From: Massilia pinisoli
Lineage (GTDB): Bacteria > Pseudomonadota > Gammaproteobacteria > Burkholderiales > Burkholderiaceae_D
Assembly (NCBI RefSeq): GCF_024753285.1
Contig: NZ_JANUGW010000029.1
Location: 19,022-83,021, forward strand
Reading direction: 5' to 3'
DNA length: 64,000 nucleotides
The position numbers were made by a program, and so were the translations under genes. The first letter of the stretch is position 1. Every line of letters starts with the position of its first letter. The notes under the pieces were generated by a model. The model was given only the letters and a program-made list of their open reading frames with translations. It was not told where the DNA came from and did no database searches. Of the stretch, positions 51,629 to 60,367 are shown one piece after another.

Positions 51629-52657
51629 ATGAAATCGAAACACACTTTTGCCGCGATCGGCTGCCTATTCGTCCTGTCCGCTTGTGGTGGCGGCGGTGGC
51701 GGCGGTGGTGGCGACGTCGGCTCCGCCGCGGCGTCCACGCCGGCGCCCGCTGCCGCGCCCACGATCACTGCGATCGCCTCCATCGATGCATCGAAGGCGG
51801 CCGAAAACAGCTTCAGCGCCAGCCACCTGGTCAGCGCCTGGCCATCGGCGGTGCCCGACATGTTGAACGGCGTGAGCATCGCGCCGGTGGACGCCGGCTT
51901 GATCGCGCCGGTCTTCGACCTGCTGAAGCGCGCGTACAGCCAGCAGGATGCGAGCCTGCTGACCGGCGTGACCAGAAGCTATTCTTGCACCGAGGGCGGC
52001 TCGATCGCGGTCGAGGCGACGCAGCACGACCCGCTTACGCCGACTGCCGGCGACACGTGGAAGTTCACGTCCACCAACTGCGGCGCGTCCGGCACGATCC
52101 AGAACGGCACCATTTCCGCCAAGGTGACGGACGCCGCCGGCAATCTCTTCCAGTCCACCAGCGGGGCCATGACGCTCGATGTCGCCTTCGGCAATTACAG
52201 CAGCCTGCAAGGCGGCGTGACCACCGTGGTCGACGGGGGCATGAAAGTCAGCGTCAGCAAGATGGGTTTGAACAGCAGCACGTTCACGACCACGGGAACT
52301 TCGCTCCAGCAAACCATACAACAGTCGGGCACGACGATTGCGACGCGCACGCTGTCCTCGTTCTCGGTCACCGGCTCCAAGGAGGGTTCGCTGTTGACCT
52401 CGGCCGCCAACTTCTCGTTGTCGGGCCATTCCAATCGCCTCGGCCAGTTTGCCTACACGGTCAGGAATCTGACGCCGTTCACCACCACCGCGACCGTCAC
52501 ACCGACGTCGGGCGCCCTGGTCGTCAGCGGCGCAGGTTCGTCCGTCACCATGACCGTCAGCCCCGACAGTGTCCGCCTGGACCACAGCGACAACGCGAAC
52601 GGAACGATCACGAGCACTGTGACGCGGACCTGGAACGACTTCCTTGGTGACTACTGA
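51629..52657 (+). CDS. Poly-Gly lipoprotein, paralogue 1
   Basis: 342 residues. The lipobox LSAC (Cys near 20) is followed by nine Gly, a flexible tether, and then a beta-rich, Ser/Thr-rich body with no known domain. Segments shared with the next lipoprotein are LLTGVT, TSGAMTLDVAF, RLGQFAYTV and the final SSVTMTVSPDSVRLD. Two Cys in SYSCTEGG and TSTNCG may pair. It is likely anchored to the outer membrane. GAGAGA precedes the ATG. The function is unknown. Confidence 0.82.
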   Translation: MKSKHTFAAIGCLFVLSACGGGGGGGGGDVGSAAASTPAPAAAPTITAIASIDASKAAENSFSASHLVSAWPSAVPDMLNGVSIAPVDAGLIAPVFDLLKRAYSQQDASLLTGVTRSYSCTEGGSIAVEATQHDPLTPTAGDTWKFTSTNCGASGTIQNGTISAKVTDAAGNLFQSTSGAMTLDVAFGNYSSLQGGVTTVVDGGMKVSVSKMGLNSSTFTTTGTSLQQTIQQSGTTIATRTLSSFSVTGSKEGSLLTSAANFSLSGHSNRLGQFAYTVRNLTPFTTTATVTPTSGALVVSGAGSSVTMTVSPDSVRLDHSDNANGTITSTVTRTWNDFLGDY

Positions 52658-52705
52658 GCGACTCCTGAGCGCGCATGCCGCCTGTGCGATGCACAAATAG
52701 TTCTC

Positions 52706-52732
52706 AAATGAAACGTTGTCAGTGTAGAATAT
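52706..52732 (+). promoter_or_regulatory. 27-nt element upstream of lipoprotein gene 2
   Basis: Second copy of the element at 51390, 130 bases before the second lipoprotein ATG. The DNA between it and the gene is GC-rich with an 8-bp hairpin (GCGCTCGT and complement near 52812-52832) and shows little similarity to the first leader, so the 27-mer stands out as selectively conserved. Confidence 0.48.
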
Positions 52733-52862
52733 CAAACACACAAGTCTAACCGTTCCGGCCGGACGGGCCGTCGCACACGCGCCGCGTCCTGTCCGGTGGA
52801 GAACGCGCCAGCGCTCGTCGCCAACGAGCGCATTTCGTCCCTTTGAGAGAAAGAACACTCAC

Positions 52863-53867
52863 ATGAAATCCATGCATTCCCTGACCGCCATCGGTTGCCT
52901 CGTTGCCCTGTCCGCGTGCGGTGGCGGTGGCGGTGGCGGCAGCGGTTCCGCCTCGACGCCCGTCCAGACGTCGTCGCTGACCACCATCACGGCCGCCAAT
53001 GCGCCGAAGGCCGCCAGCAATGGCTACGCGGCGACCAACGCGATCGGTCAGTCGTCGTCGCTGACGGGCGCCGTGACCGGCGTCACCATCGCGCCCGCCG
53101 GCGTCGGCGTCGTGACGCCGATGCTCGACCTCGTCAAGCAAGCCGTCAGCCAGAACGGCGCCAAGCTGCTGACCGGCGTGACCGTGTCGAACGCCTGCAC
53201 CGGCGGCGGCAGCATGACGATCGATGCGACGCTGCACAGCCAGACCACGCTGAGCAACGGCGACACGATGTCGGTCACTGCGAAAGACTGCATCGAGGAC
53301 GGCAGCACGATGAACGGCGCCGTGTCGATCTCGATCTCGGGCGTCAGCGGCGACGTGGTCAACGGCACGAGCGGTGCCGTGACCCTCGACATGCGCTTCA
53401 GCGGTCTCAACGTCGCGACCGGCAGCACGAACGAAGTCCTCGGCGGCGACATGAAGATCGCGCTCACGGCCACGAGCGCGACCGACATCGCGCTGACGAT
53501 CTCCGGCAACTCGCTGCAGGTCACGGAACAGCAAGCCGGTACGACGGTGGCGACCCGCACGCTGACGGGCTACTCGTTGACGGGCGGCCAGCACGGTACG
53601 ACAGTGACCGCCGCCGCCAACTTCGCCGTGTCCGGCAATGCCAACGGCCTCGGCCAGTTCGCGTACACGGTGCAGAGCGTGCAGCCGCTCGTCAGCACGA
53701 CGATGTCCGACGTGCCGACGTCGGGCTCGTTCATCGTCAACGGCGCCGCATCGTCCGTCACCGCGACCATCGTGCCCACCGGCGTCCGCCTGGACTACAG
53801 CGCCAAGGGCGACGGTGTGATCACGCAGACCAGCACGGTGAGCTGGACCAGCTTCGTGGGCGCCTGA
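52863..53867 (+). CDS. Poly-Gly lipoprotein, paralogue 2
   Basis: 334 residues. MKSMHSLTAIGCLVALSAC is the lipoprotein signal, followed by seven Gly and a beta-rich Ser/Thr/Gly body. It aligns along its whole length with the lipoprotein before it (shared LLTGVT, SGAVTLDMRF, GLGQFAYTV, SSVTATIVPTGVRLD), so the two arose by tandem duplication. Cys in SNACTGGG and TAKDCIED match those of paralogue 1. It ends seven bases before the predicted outer-membrane protein gene. Confidence 0.85.
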   Translation: MKSMHSLTAIGCLVALSACGGGGGGGSGSASTPVQTSSLTTITAANAPKAASNGYAATNAIGQSSSLTGAVTGVTIAPAGVGVVTPMLDLVKQAVSQNGAKLLTGVTVSNACTGGGSMTIDATLHSQTTLSNGDTMSVTAKDCIEDGSTMNGAVSISISGVSGDVVNGTSGAVTLDMRFSGLNVATGSTNEVLGGDMKIALTATSATDIALTISGNSLQVTEQQAGTTVATRTLTGYSLTGGQHGTTVTAAANFAVSGNANGLGQFAYTVQSVQPLVSTTMSDVPTSGSFIVNGAASSVTATIVPTGVRLDYSAKGDGVITQTSTVSWTSFVGA

Positions 53868-53874
53868 GCGCGGC

Positions 53875-54660
53875 ATGCGTGACTTTCTTCGTGCCGGCCT
53901 GATCCCGGCACTGTGCGCGCTCGCCGCGTCACCGGTCCATGCGCAATGGCAGGTCGGCGCCGGCCCCGGCCTGCGTCACGCCGTCAACGCCGAATACGAC
54001 GTCGCGGGCCGCCGGCTCGTCCGCGAGTCCGGCTGGCTGCCGGGGGTGGCTTTCCAGGCCGCGTACACGGCGGGCCCGCTGACCTGGCGCGGCGGCGCCA
54101 ACTGGTACCGGGGCGACATCGACTACGCCGGCCGCACGCAGGCCGGCGTGCCTGCCTCGTCCACGACGGCGACGACGTTGGCGTCCGTCCACGCCGGCGC
54201 AGCCTATGCGCTGGCGGGCGGCGTGGCGCTGCTCGCGTCGGTCGAGGCGGACCGCTGGCGGCGCGGCATCGCCGGCACCGCATCCGCCGCGGGCCTGCAG
54301 GAAACCTACCGGTCCACCCGGCTGTACGCGGGCGCAGCGCAGACGTGGCGTCCGGCCATGGGTCCGCTGACGCTCGAGGCGAGCCTGTTCCGGTCGACGC
54401 CGGAGCACATGCGTGTGGGTTTTTCCGGCGTGTACGATCCGGCAAGCTTCGATGGCGGCCGCGCGCGCGGCGTGCGCCTGGGTGTCGCGCTGCGGCCCGC
54501 GCAGGCGCCGTGGCTGGAACTGCGCACGCGCCTCGACCACGCACGGGTGCCGCGCAGCGGCAGCGTCCCGTTGACGGCGGACGGACAGTACCGGGGCACG
54601 ATCACGCAGCCGGAACACACACGGCAGGCGTTGACGTTCGAGGTCGCGGCCATGTACTGA
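53875..54660 (+). CDS. Predicted outer-membrane beta-barrel protein
   Basis: 261 residues. A signal peptide ends near VHAQ (residue 23). The rest alternates hydrophobic and polar residues in strand-length stretches (VGAGPGLRHAVNAEYDV, VHAGAAYALAGGVALLAS, YAGAAQTWRPAMGPLTLEA) and ends in a C-terminal Tyr (VAAMY), as outer-membrane barrels do. About ten strands are plausible. I do not recognise a family. It follows the second lipoprotein by seven bases and is probably translated from the same mRNA. Confidence 0.7.
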   Translation: MRDFLRAGLIPALCALAASPVHAQWQVGAGPGLRHAVNAEYDVAGRRLVRESGWLPGVAFQAAYTAGPLTWRGGANWYRGDIDYAGRTQAGVPASSTTATTLASVHAGAAYALAGGVALLASVEADRWRRGIAGTASAAGLQETYRSTRLYAGAAQTWRPAMGPLTLEASLFRSTPEHMRVGFSGVYDPASFDGGRARGVRLGVALRPAQAPWLELRTRLDHARVPRSGSVPLTADGQYRGTITQPEHTRQALTFEVAAMY

Positions 54661-54674
54661 AGTGAAGCGGCGCG

Positions 54675-54707
54675 CATGGGAAACGGGCCGATGCCCGGTT
54701 TCCCATG
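54675..54707. terminator. Hairpin between convergent genes
   Basis: CATGGGAAAC-GGGC pairs with GCCCGGTTTCCCATG with a single bulge, located between the outer-membrane protein stop and the convergent NTF2-like gene. There is no T run on either side; it may slow transcription from both directions. Confidence 0.42.
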
Positions 54708-54716
54708 GATGACGGG

Positions 54717-55169
54717 TTAATGGACGGCCGGCCGCGTGGCGGTCTTGCCGGCAGCGGCGCCTGCGCCCTGCGGTCGGTAGGCCTGCGCGGCCCGGTGGGT
54801 ATCGTCGTATTCCTTGAAGCTGGCGATCTTGCCGCCGGCGACGCGGAACACGTGGCACCAGTCGCTGCTGTACTCGGCGCCCGTCGACTTGACGGTGAAC
54901 GTGCCGTGCCCGAGCACGACCACCTGGTCACCCTGGCCGATGAACTGGTCAGGCTTGAATTCGCGCGGTTCCTGGCAGTCGGCCAGCACGCGGAAGAAAT
55001 CGGCGACCTGGTCCACGCCGTGGCGCTTGCCGGAAAACGGGACACCTTCGATGTCCGGCAGCTCCCACGCGATGTCCTGTGCAAACAGCCCAAGCAGGCG
55101 CTGGATGTCGCCCTTGTCGTACGCGTCGTACGCCTGTTTGAGCAGGCTGATGTTGCCTTGCTCGTTCAT
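54717..55169 (-). CDS. NTF2-like (SnoaL-type) protein
   Basis: 150 residues with the cone-shaped NTF2 fold: LLKQAYDAYDKGDIQRLLGL, FAQDIAWELPD, then DQVADFFRVLAD and WCHVFRVAGGKIASFKEYDD. Members range from isomerases to ligand-binding proteins; no catalytic set is certain here. AAGGAGAGGATC precedes ATG 55169, rejecting a longer upstream frame. It lies downstream of ppx on the same strand, 86 bp away. Confidence 0.88.
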   Translation of the reverse strand: MNEQGNISLLKQAYDAYDKGDIQRLLGLFAQDIAWELPDIEGVPFSGKRHGVDQVADFFRVLADCQEPREFKPDQFIGQGDQVVVLGHGTFTVKSTGAEYSSDWCHVFRVAGGKIASFKEYDDTHRAAQAYRPQGAGAAAGKTATRPAVH

Positions 55170-55255
55170 GATCCTCTCCTTGAAAGTCCGATGATAGGAC
55201 TTCCAGTATCGCTTCCGAAAAGAGGATTGCAATGGTGGCCAGGCAAGCGCACGAA

Positions 55256-56707
55256 TTACGTCGTCACGCTGAACGGCACCCCCACGTCGCTCCAGGCCGC
55301 CGCTTCCTTCTCGAACCAAGCGGCCACGGTCGGGTGCTGGCGCAGCCAGCCGCGCGGCGTCTCGACGTCGATGCGGCCCTTCATGCGCACGCGCACGGCG
55401 TCCACGTCCGCGTCCACACGCGCGTGCATGAACACGGCGGCCAGGCGCAGCGCCAGAACGGCCTTGGCGAGGTCGGGCACGCCCAGCACCTCGCGCACCT
55501 TGCGCAGATTGCCCTTCTGGCCCAGCACGATCAGGCTCATCAAGCGCAGCTCGCGCGCCGTGAAGCCTGGCAGGTCGGCGTGCTCGACGATGTACGATGC
55601 GTGCTTGTGCGCGCCCGTGTGCGAGATCGCCTGCCCCACCTCGTGCAGCATCGCGCTGCGCAGCAAGTGGTGCACGACCGTGTCGTCCTGCGGCGCCAGC
55701 TTGTCGAACAGCTTTTTCGCGATCGCGGCCGTGCGCGTCGCGCGCTGGGTGTCGACGCCGAAGCGGCGCATGCAGTCCTGGATCGCGAGGTCGCGGCGGT
55801 CGTGGCGGTTCGCGCGCAGTTCCAGGTCGGACAGCACGCCGAGGCGCAACCCGGCATTAATCGCCGTCATGGCGGGCACGCTCAGCTCTTGCATCACGCC
55901 GATCAGAATCGACAGACCGCCCGTCATCACGATCACGCGCTCGCGCTTCACGCCGGGCAGGTCGAACGCATCGACATGGCCCAACTCGATGAGCTTGTCG
56001 CGCAGTGCGAACAGGCTCGGCAGCGACATCGTGCCGTCGCCGAGGCGGTTGCGCGAGATGACCTCGTTGATCGCGCGCATCGTGCCGGACGAGCCGTAGA
56101 CGGCGTCCCAGCCGTGCCGGCGGTACTGGTCCGCAAGGTCCTCGACGCGGGCGCGCGCCGCGTTGACGGCCGTCTCGAACGCGTCCGCGCTGACGTGGCC
56201 GCCCTGGAAATACGTGGCGCTCTGCGGGTGCGTGCCGATGCTGAACGATTCGACGAGGTGGATGTCGTCGCCGTGCGCCGCGATCACTTCCGTCGAGCCG
56301 CCGCCGATGTCGATCACGAGCCGCCGTTCGCTTCTCCGCCCCAGCGCGCGCGCGACGCCCATGTAGATCAGCCGGCCTTCTTCCTCGCCGGAGATGATCT
56401 CGATGGGGTAGCCGATCGCTTCTTCCATCCGCGGCAACACGGCGTCCGCGTTGCTGGCAACGCGCATCGTGTTCGTCGCGACGACACGCACCGCGGCGAG
56501 CCGGTACTGGCGCAGGATGGCGCTGAAGTCGCGCAGCGTCTGCAGCGCCGTCTCCACGGCGTCCTCGCGCAAGGCGTTGTCCGGACCGAGGCCGGCCGCG
56601 AGGCGGATCGGGTCGCGCGCCGTGCGCACGATGTGGATCTGGCCCGCGATCGGCTCGCCGATGTGGAGGCGGAAGGAATTGGAGCCGAGGTCGACTGCTG
56701 CGTACAT
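55256..56707 (-). CDS. ppx: Exopolyphosphatase (Ppx/GppA family)
   Basis: 483 residues. The ASKHA nucleotide-phosphate motifs are clear: VDLGSNSFRLHI at 5-16, ISGEEEGRLIYMG, VIDIGGGSTEVI and VYGSSGTMRAI; a helical HD-like C-domain follows (LLRSAMLHEVGQAISHTGAH). Ppx cuts polyphosphate from the end; GppA also degrades pppGpp. Together with ppk1 at 45.5 kb it completes polyphosphate turnover. A TATACT box lies at 56739-56744 (minus), so it probably has its own promoter in the 74 bp after the phosphatase gene. Confidence 0.95.
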   Translation of the reverse strand: MYAAVDLGSNSFRLHIGEPIAGQIHIVRTARDPIRLAAGLGPDNALREDAVETALQTLRDFSAILRQYRLAAVRVVATNTMRVASNADAVLPRMEEAIGYPIEIISGEEEGRLIYMGVARALGRRSERRLVIDIGGGSTEVIAAHGDDIHLVESFSIGTHPQSATYFQGGHVSADAFETAVNAARARVEDLADQYRRHGWDAVYGSSGTMRAINEVISRNRLGDGTMSLPSLFALRDKLIELGHVDAFDLPGVKRERVIVMTGGLSILIGVMQELSVPAMTAINAGLRLGVLSDLELRANRHDRRDLAIQDCMRRFGVDTQRATRTAAIAKKLFDKLAPQDDTVVHHLLRSAMLHEVGQAISHTGAHKHASYIVEHADLPGFTARELRLMSLIVLGQKGNLRKVREVLGVPDLAKAVLALRLAAVFMHARVDADVDAVRVRMKGRIDVETPRGWLRQHPTVAAWFEKEAAAWSDVGVPFSVTT

Positions 56708-56781
56708 GGCTGGGCTGGATTCGAGTGGCGTTGACCGCAGTATAGCGGGCGTCGGGCCCGCCGCGTCTCCCTGCTGCGCCG

Positions 56782-58485
56782 TCAACGCAACGCCTCCGTC
56801 AGCACGCGCCCTTCCGAGCCCGCCGGACGGCGCACGTGCAGGATCTGGGCGAGGGTCGGCGCGATGTCGACGACTTCCGCGTAGCCGGCCTGTTCGCCGG
56901 GGCGAATCCAGCGCGGGCCCATCACGAGCAGCGGCACCGACGTGTCGTACTGCCACGGCGTGCCATGGCTCGCGCCCGAGCTCCCGCTGCTGAAGATCGT
57001 GTACGGCGTCGTCACGACGAGCAGGTCGCCGGACAGGGTGCGGTTCCACGCCCGTTGCATCAGCGTGCCCAGGCGCGACGTCGCGGCGCCCCCCTGCTCC
57101 AGCTGCGTGCGCGTGAACACTTCGGAGATGCCCGGCTGCGCCAGCAGGAAGCGCGCGGCGGCATTCTCCACGTCGGCACGCGCGAGGCCGCGGCGCTCGA
57201 TCTCCGCATCGTCGAGACGGACATCTGGCAATAGCGACGTCTTGACGAGCTTGGCGCCGCCGAAACGCGCGGCCAGCGCAGCGTCCAGTTGCTGCAGCAA
57301 CGTCTTCGGATTCACGCGCAGCGCGTCCGCATGCTGCGCGCGCGCGAACTCGGCCGTGTTGGCGAAGCCGTGGTCGGCCGTCAGCACGACGAGCACATTG
57401 TCCATGCCCACGCGCTTGTCGAGGAACGCGAAGAATGTCGCGATCTGGCGGTCGACCTGCTGCAGGTGGTCGTGCGACATGCGGCTTTCCGGACCGTACG
57501 CATGGTTCACGTAATCGTGGCCGGACAGGCTCACCCCGAGCAGGTCCGTGGCACCGGTCGGATTGCTGCCCAGGTGCTCGCCGTCGACCGCGGCCTCGGC
57601 GAATTCCAGCGTGAGCTCGTCGATGGCCGGGCTCGTCTTCAGTCTTGTGTAGTAATCGGCGGCCGGCGCGCCGCTCTCGCTGTAGAACGTGAACGGGAAG
57701 CGGTTAGTGTTCGTCGTCGTCCCCTCGGGATAAGGCGCGTCGTCGGCATACGCGCTGTCGGCCAGCAGCGGCGTCCACGACTTGGCGTAATACCGGTCCT
57801 GCGGCTTCGCGGCGCGGAAGCGCTCGGCCCACGCCGGATAGCTGTCCATGTAATAGGTGCTCGTGGCGAAGTCACCGGTTTTGTCCATGTACATGTACGC
57901 GGTGCCCGTCTTCCCGGCCAGCAGGATGGCGCCGCGGTCCTTGCCGGACACCGTGACGACCTTGCTGCGGTTGCCCGTCGCGTAGCGCAGCTGGTCGCCG
58001 AGCGTGTCCACGCGCAGGTTCGCGGGCGACGTGCCGTCGTGTTCGTCCGTCTGCTCGCCCACGTAGTGGTAGCGGGTGTCCTCGGTGCAATAGACGTTGC
58101 GGCCGTCCGCCGCGATCCAGTTGTTGCCGATGATGCCGTGGCGGTAAGGGTACGCGCCCGTCAGCACCGCGGAGTGGCCGACCGCGGTCACCGTGATGCC
58201 GTGGGCCTGGTGCGCATCCGTGAACGACGCGCCCTGCTCCAGCAGGCGGCGCAGGCCGCCGGGGCCGAACTGGTCGCGGTAGCGCTGCACCTGCTCGGAC
58301 GGCAGGCCGTCGATCACCATTACGACGACCAGCTTCGGCGGTTTCACTTGCGCGGCGACGGCGGCCGGCTTGGCGGGCGGTCTGGCGGGCGGTCTGGCGG
58401 CCGCAGCGTTGCACGCGGGGCCGGGCAGCCACAGCGCTGCGCACGCGATCAAGGTCAGCGATGTCGTGAGCCGGGAGGGTAGCAT
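56782..58485 (-). CDS. Secreted alkaline-phosphatase-superfamily enzyme (PafA/phosphodiesterase type)
   Basis: 567 residues with a signal peptide (1-30) and a Pro/Ala linker. VVVMVIDGLPSEQ binds the first Zn, HGITVTAVGHSAVLTGAYP carries the probable Thr nucleophile, GVSLSGHDYVNHAYGP and VVLTADHGF hold the other metal ligands, and SGASHGTPWQYD closes the site. PafA-like enzymes release phosphate from monoesters outside the cytoplasm. A Pho-box-like promoter lies upstream, and AGAAGGA precedes ATG 58485. Confidence 0.93.
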   Translation of the reverse strand: MLPSRLTTSLTLIACAALWLPGPACNAAAARPPARPPAKPAAVAAQVKPPKLVVVMVIDGLPSEQVQRYRDQFGPGGLRRLLEQGASFTDAHQAHGITVTAVGHSAVLTGAYPYRHGIIGNNWIAADGRNVYCTEDTRYHYVGEQTDEHDGTSPANLRVDTLGDQLRYATGNRSKVVTVSGKDRGAILLAGKTGTAYMYMDKTGDFATSTYYMDSYPAWAERFRAAKPQDRYYAKSWTPLLADSAYADDAPYPEGTTTNTNRFPFTFYSESGAPAADYYTRLKTSPAIDELTLEFAEAAVDGEHLGSNPTGATDLLGVSLSGHDYVNHAYGPESRMSHDHLQQVDRQIATFFAFLDKRVGMDNVLVVLTADHGFANTAEFARAQHADALRVNPKTLLQQLDAALAARFGGAKLVKTSLLPDVRLDDAEIERRGLARADVENAAARFLLAQPGISEVFTRTQLEQGGAATSRLGTLMQRAWNRTLSGDLLVVTTPYTIFSSGSSGASHGTPWQYDTSVPLLVMGPRWIRPGEQAGYAEVVDIAPTLAQILHVRRPAGSEGRVLTEALR

Positions 58486-58529
58486 GCGGTGCGTCCTTCT
58501 GTCGGGTTGCTGGTCATTGGCAATCGTAC

Positions 58530-58563
58530 ATTGTATGAAGGCCAAATGTCAGTTCCATGACAC
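58530..58563 (-). promoter_or_regulatory. Pho box and -10 of the secreted phosphatase gene
   Basis: Read leftwards: GTGTCAT (58563-58557), CTGACAT (58552-58546) and a weaker CCTTCAT (58541-58535), each 11 bp apart. TACAAT (58535-58530) begins ten bases after the second repeat, the same geometry as at ppk1. The first two half-sites match 12 of 14 PhoB consensus bases. Confidence 0.62.
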
Positions 58564-58580
58564 GGTCGCGGGCGCCAAGC

Positions 58581-59504
58581 TCAGCCAGAAAAGTGCGCCG
58601 CCAGTCCCTGTTCGCGGAAACGCTCGACGACGAAGTCGACGAACACACGCGTCTTCGCGGGCAGCAGCCGGCGGCTCGAATAGTAGAGGAACAGCGGGCC
58701 TGTCTCCGCATACCAGTCCGGCAGGATCCGCACGAGCCGCCCGTCGGCCAGCAGCGGCCCCGCGTGCGGCGCGGGCAGCAGCGCGATGCCGAGTCCGGCC
58801 GCGGCCGCATGGGCCATCGCTTCCGGATCGTCCAGCACCGCGACGGGGCGGCAATCGTACGGGGCGACGCGGCCCGCGTCGTCGCGCAACGTCAGTGTCT
58901 GCAGGCGGCCCGTGCGGATCGAACGGCGCGCGATGCCGTCGTGCGCAGCCAGGTCGTCCGGATGCGCCGGCGTGCCGCGCCGGGCGAGGTACGCCGGCGA
59001 CGCGGCGAGCACGATGCGCACCCGCGTCAGCTCGCGCGCGACGACGCCTTGCGGCAATTCGACGCCACCGCCGATCGCGACGTCGAAGCCTTCGGCGATG
59101 AGGTCGACCTGGCGGTTGTCGAAGTGCAGGTCGGGCAGGACTTCCGGATAGCGTTCACGGAACGCAGCCAGCATCGGCACGAAATGCATGCGCCCGACCG
59201 CCGGCGCCAGCGCCACTTTCAATGGCCCGGCGGCGTGGTTCGCGCCCTGGCGCACGACGGCCATCGCGTCCTGGATGCGGTGCCACGGCTCCGCCACTTC
59301 GCGCAGCAGTTGCTCGCCCTCTTCCGTCAGGCTGAGCTTGCGCGTGCTGCGCCGGAACAGCCGCACGCCGAGGTTCGCCTCGAGCCTCGCCACGTTCTTG
59401 CTGACGCCGGCCGGCGTGAGGCCGAGGCGGCGCGCCGCGGCGGAGAAGCCGCCGTCCTCGGCGCTGTGGATGAAGGCGTCAAGGTGCACGAATGGGTCGC
59501 TCAT
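58581..59504 (-). CDS. LysR-family transcriptional regulator
   Basis: 307 residues. The helix-turn-helix (FSAAARRLGLTPAGVSKNVA at 20-39) and the effector domain (LKVALAPAVGRMHFVPMLAA onward) are typical of the branch that controls SDR or quinone-related genes. AGGAG precedes ATG 59504. It diverges from an SDR gene across 109 bp containing inverted repeats, so the SDR is the likely target. Its stop lies 18 bp before the Pho box of the phosphatase gene. Confidence 0.95.
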   Translation of the reverse strand: MSDPFVHLDAFIHSAEDGGFSAAARRLGLTPAGVSKNVARLEANLGVRLFRRSTRKLSLTEEGEQLLREVAEPWHRIQDAMAVVRQGANHAAGPLKVALAPAVGRMHFVPMLAAFRERYPEVLPDLHFDNRQVDLIAEGFDVAIGGGVELPQGVVARELTRVRIVLAASPAYLARRGTPAHPDDLAAHDGIARRSIRTGRLQTLTLRDDAGRVAPYDCRPVAVLDDPEAMAHAAAAGLGIALLPAPHAGPLLADGRLVRILPDWYAETGPLFLYYSSRRLLPAKTRVFVDFVVERFREQGLAAHFSG

Positions 59505-59520
59505 CGATCTTTAACTCCTG

Positions 59521-59558
59521 GTTGAAAGTCTTATGCTTATGCACCCGCTAGTTTCAAC
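59521..59558. promoter_or_regulatory. Inverted repeat between LysR and SDR genes
   Basis: GTTGAAA (59521-59527) and TTTCAAC (59552-59558) face each other across 24 bases, with a third related GTTGGAA at 59564. It is centred in the divergent promoter region, a usual LysR regulator-binding position. The long spacing lowers certainty. Confidence 0.33.
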
Positions 59559-59613
59559 GGACGGTTGGAATGATACTGCACACATCAACCACCCCAACCG
59601 AATGGAGAACATC

Positions 59614-60360
59614 ATGGCAACCAGCTACCTCGAACAAAAAGTCGCTTTCGTCACCGGCGGTTCGCGCGGCATCGGCGCGGCGATCGTGGAACGCCTCGCC
59701 CGCGCAGGCGCGGCCGTCGCGTTCACGTACCGGTCGTCGGAAGACGCCGCGCAAGCGCTGGCCGGACGCATCGAAGCGGTCGGTGGCCGCGCACTGGCGC
59801 TGCGTGCCGACGTGGCGGACACGTCCGCATTGACGGCCGCCATCGATGCGGCCGCCGCGAAGTTCGGGCGCCTGGACATTCTCGTCAACAACGCGGGCGT
59901 CTTCCTCGGCGGGCACGTGACGGAATTCGCGCTGGCCGATTTCGACAAGACGGTCGCCGTCAACCTGCGCGCCGTGTTCGCGGCCACGCAGGCCGCGGTG
60001 CGCCACCTGCCGGACGGCGGGCGCGTGATCAATATCGGCAGCACGAACGCGCTGCGGGTGCCGTTCGCCGGCGCCGCCGTGTACGCGATGAGCAAGTCGG
60101 CGCTGACGGGTCTGGTAAAAGGTCTCGCGCACGACCTGGGCCCGCGCGGCATCACCGTCAACAACGTGCTGCCGGGCCCCGTCGACACGGACATGAACCC
60201 GGCCGACACGGACTTCGGCAAGTCGCTGCACGCCTACATGGCCCTGCCGCGCCACGGCCGACCGGACGAGATCGCAACGATGGTGGCGTGGCTCGCGAGC
60301 CCCGAGGCAAGCTTCGTGACGGGTGCCGACCTGGCAGTGGACGGTGGCTTCGCGGCTTGA
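59614..60360 (+). CDS. SDR family oxidoreductase (FabG-like)
   Basis: 248 residues. TGGSRGIGAAIV at about 13-24, LVNNAGVFLGG near 88, Ser in NIGSTNAL, YAMSKSAL as catalytic Tyr/Lys, and a closing TGADLAVDGGFAA. The start at 59614 is set by GGAG at 59603-59606, seven bases upstream; an ATG at 59602 contains that site. Probably regulated by the divergent LysR. Substrate unknown. Confidence 0.95.
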   Translation: MATSYLEQKVAFVTGGSRGIGAAIVERLARAGAAVAFTYRSSEDAAQALAGRIEAVGGRALALRADVADTSALTAAIDAAAAKFGRLDILVNNAGVFLGGHVTEFALADFDKTVAVNLRAVFAATQAAVRHLPDGGRVINIGSTNALRVPFAGAAVYAMSKSALTGLVKGLAHDLGPRGITVNNVLPGPVDTDMNPADTDFGKSLHAYMALPRHGRPDEIATMVAWLASPEASFVTGADLAVDGGFAA

Positions 60361-60367
60361 TCGTGCC

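Noticed and set aside
51390..52732. The 27-nt repeats as Pho boxes, since both contain TTGTCAG
   Set aside because: Only one TGTCA word per copy and no second half-site at 11 bp, unlike the two accepted sites.
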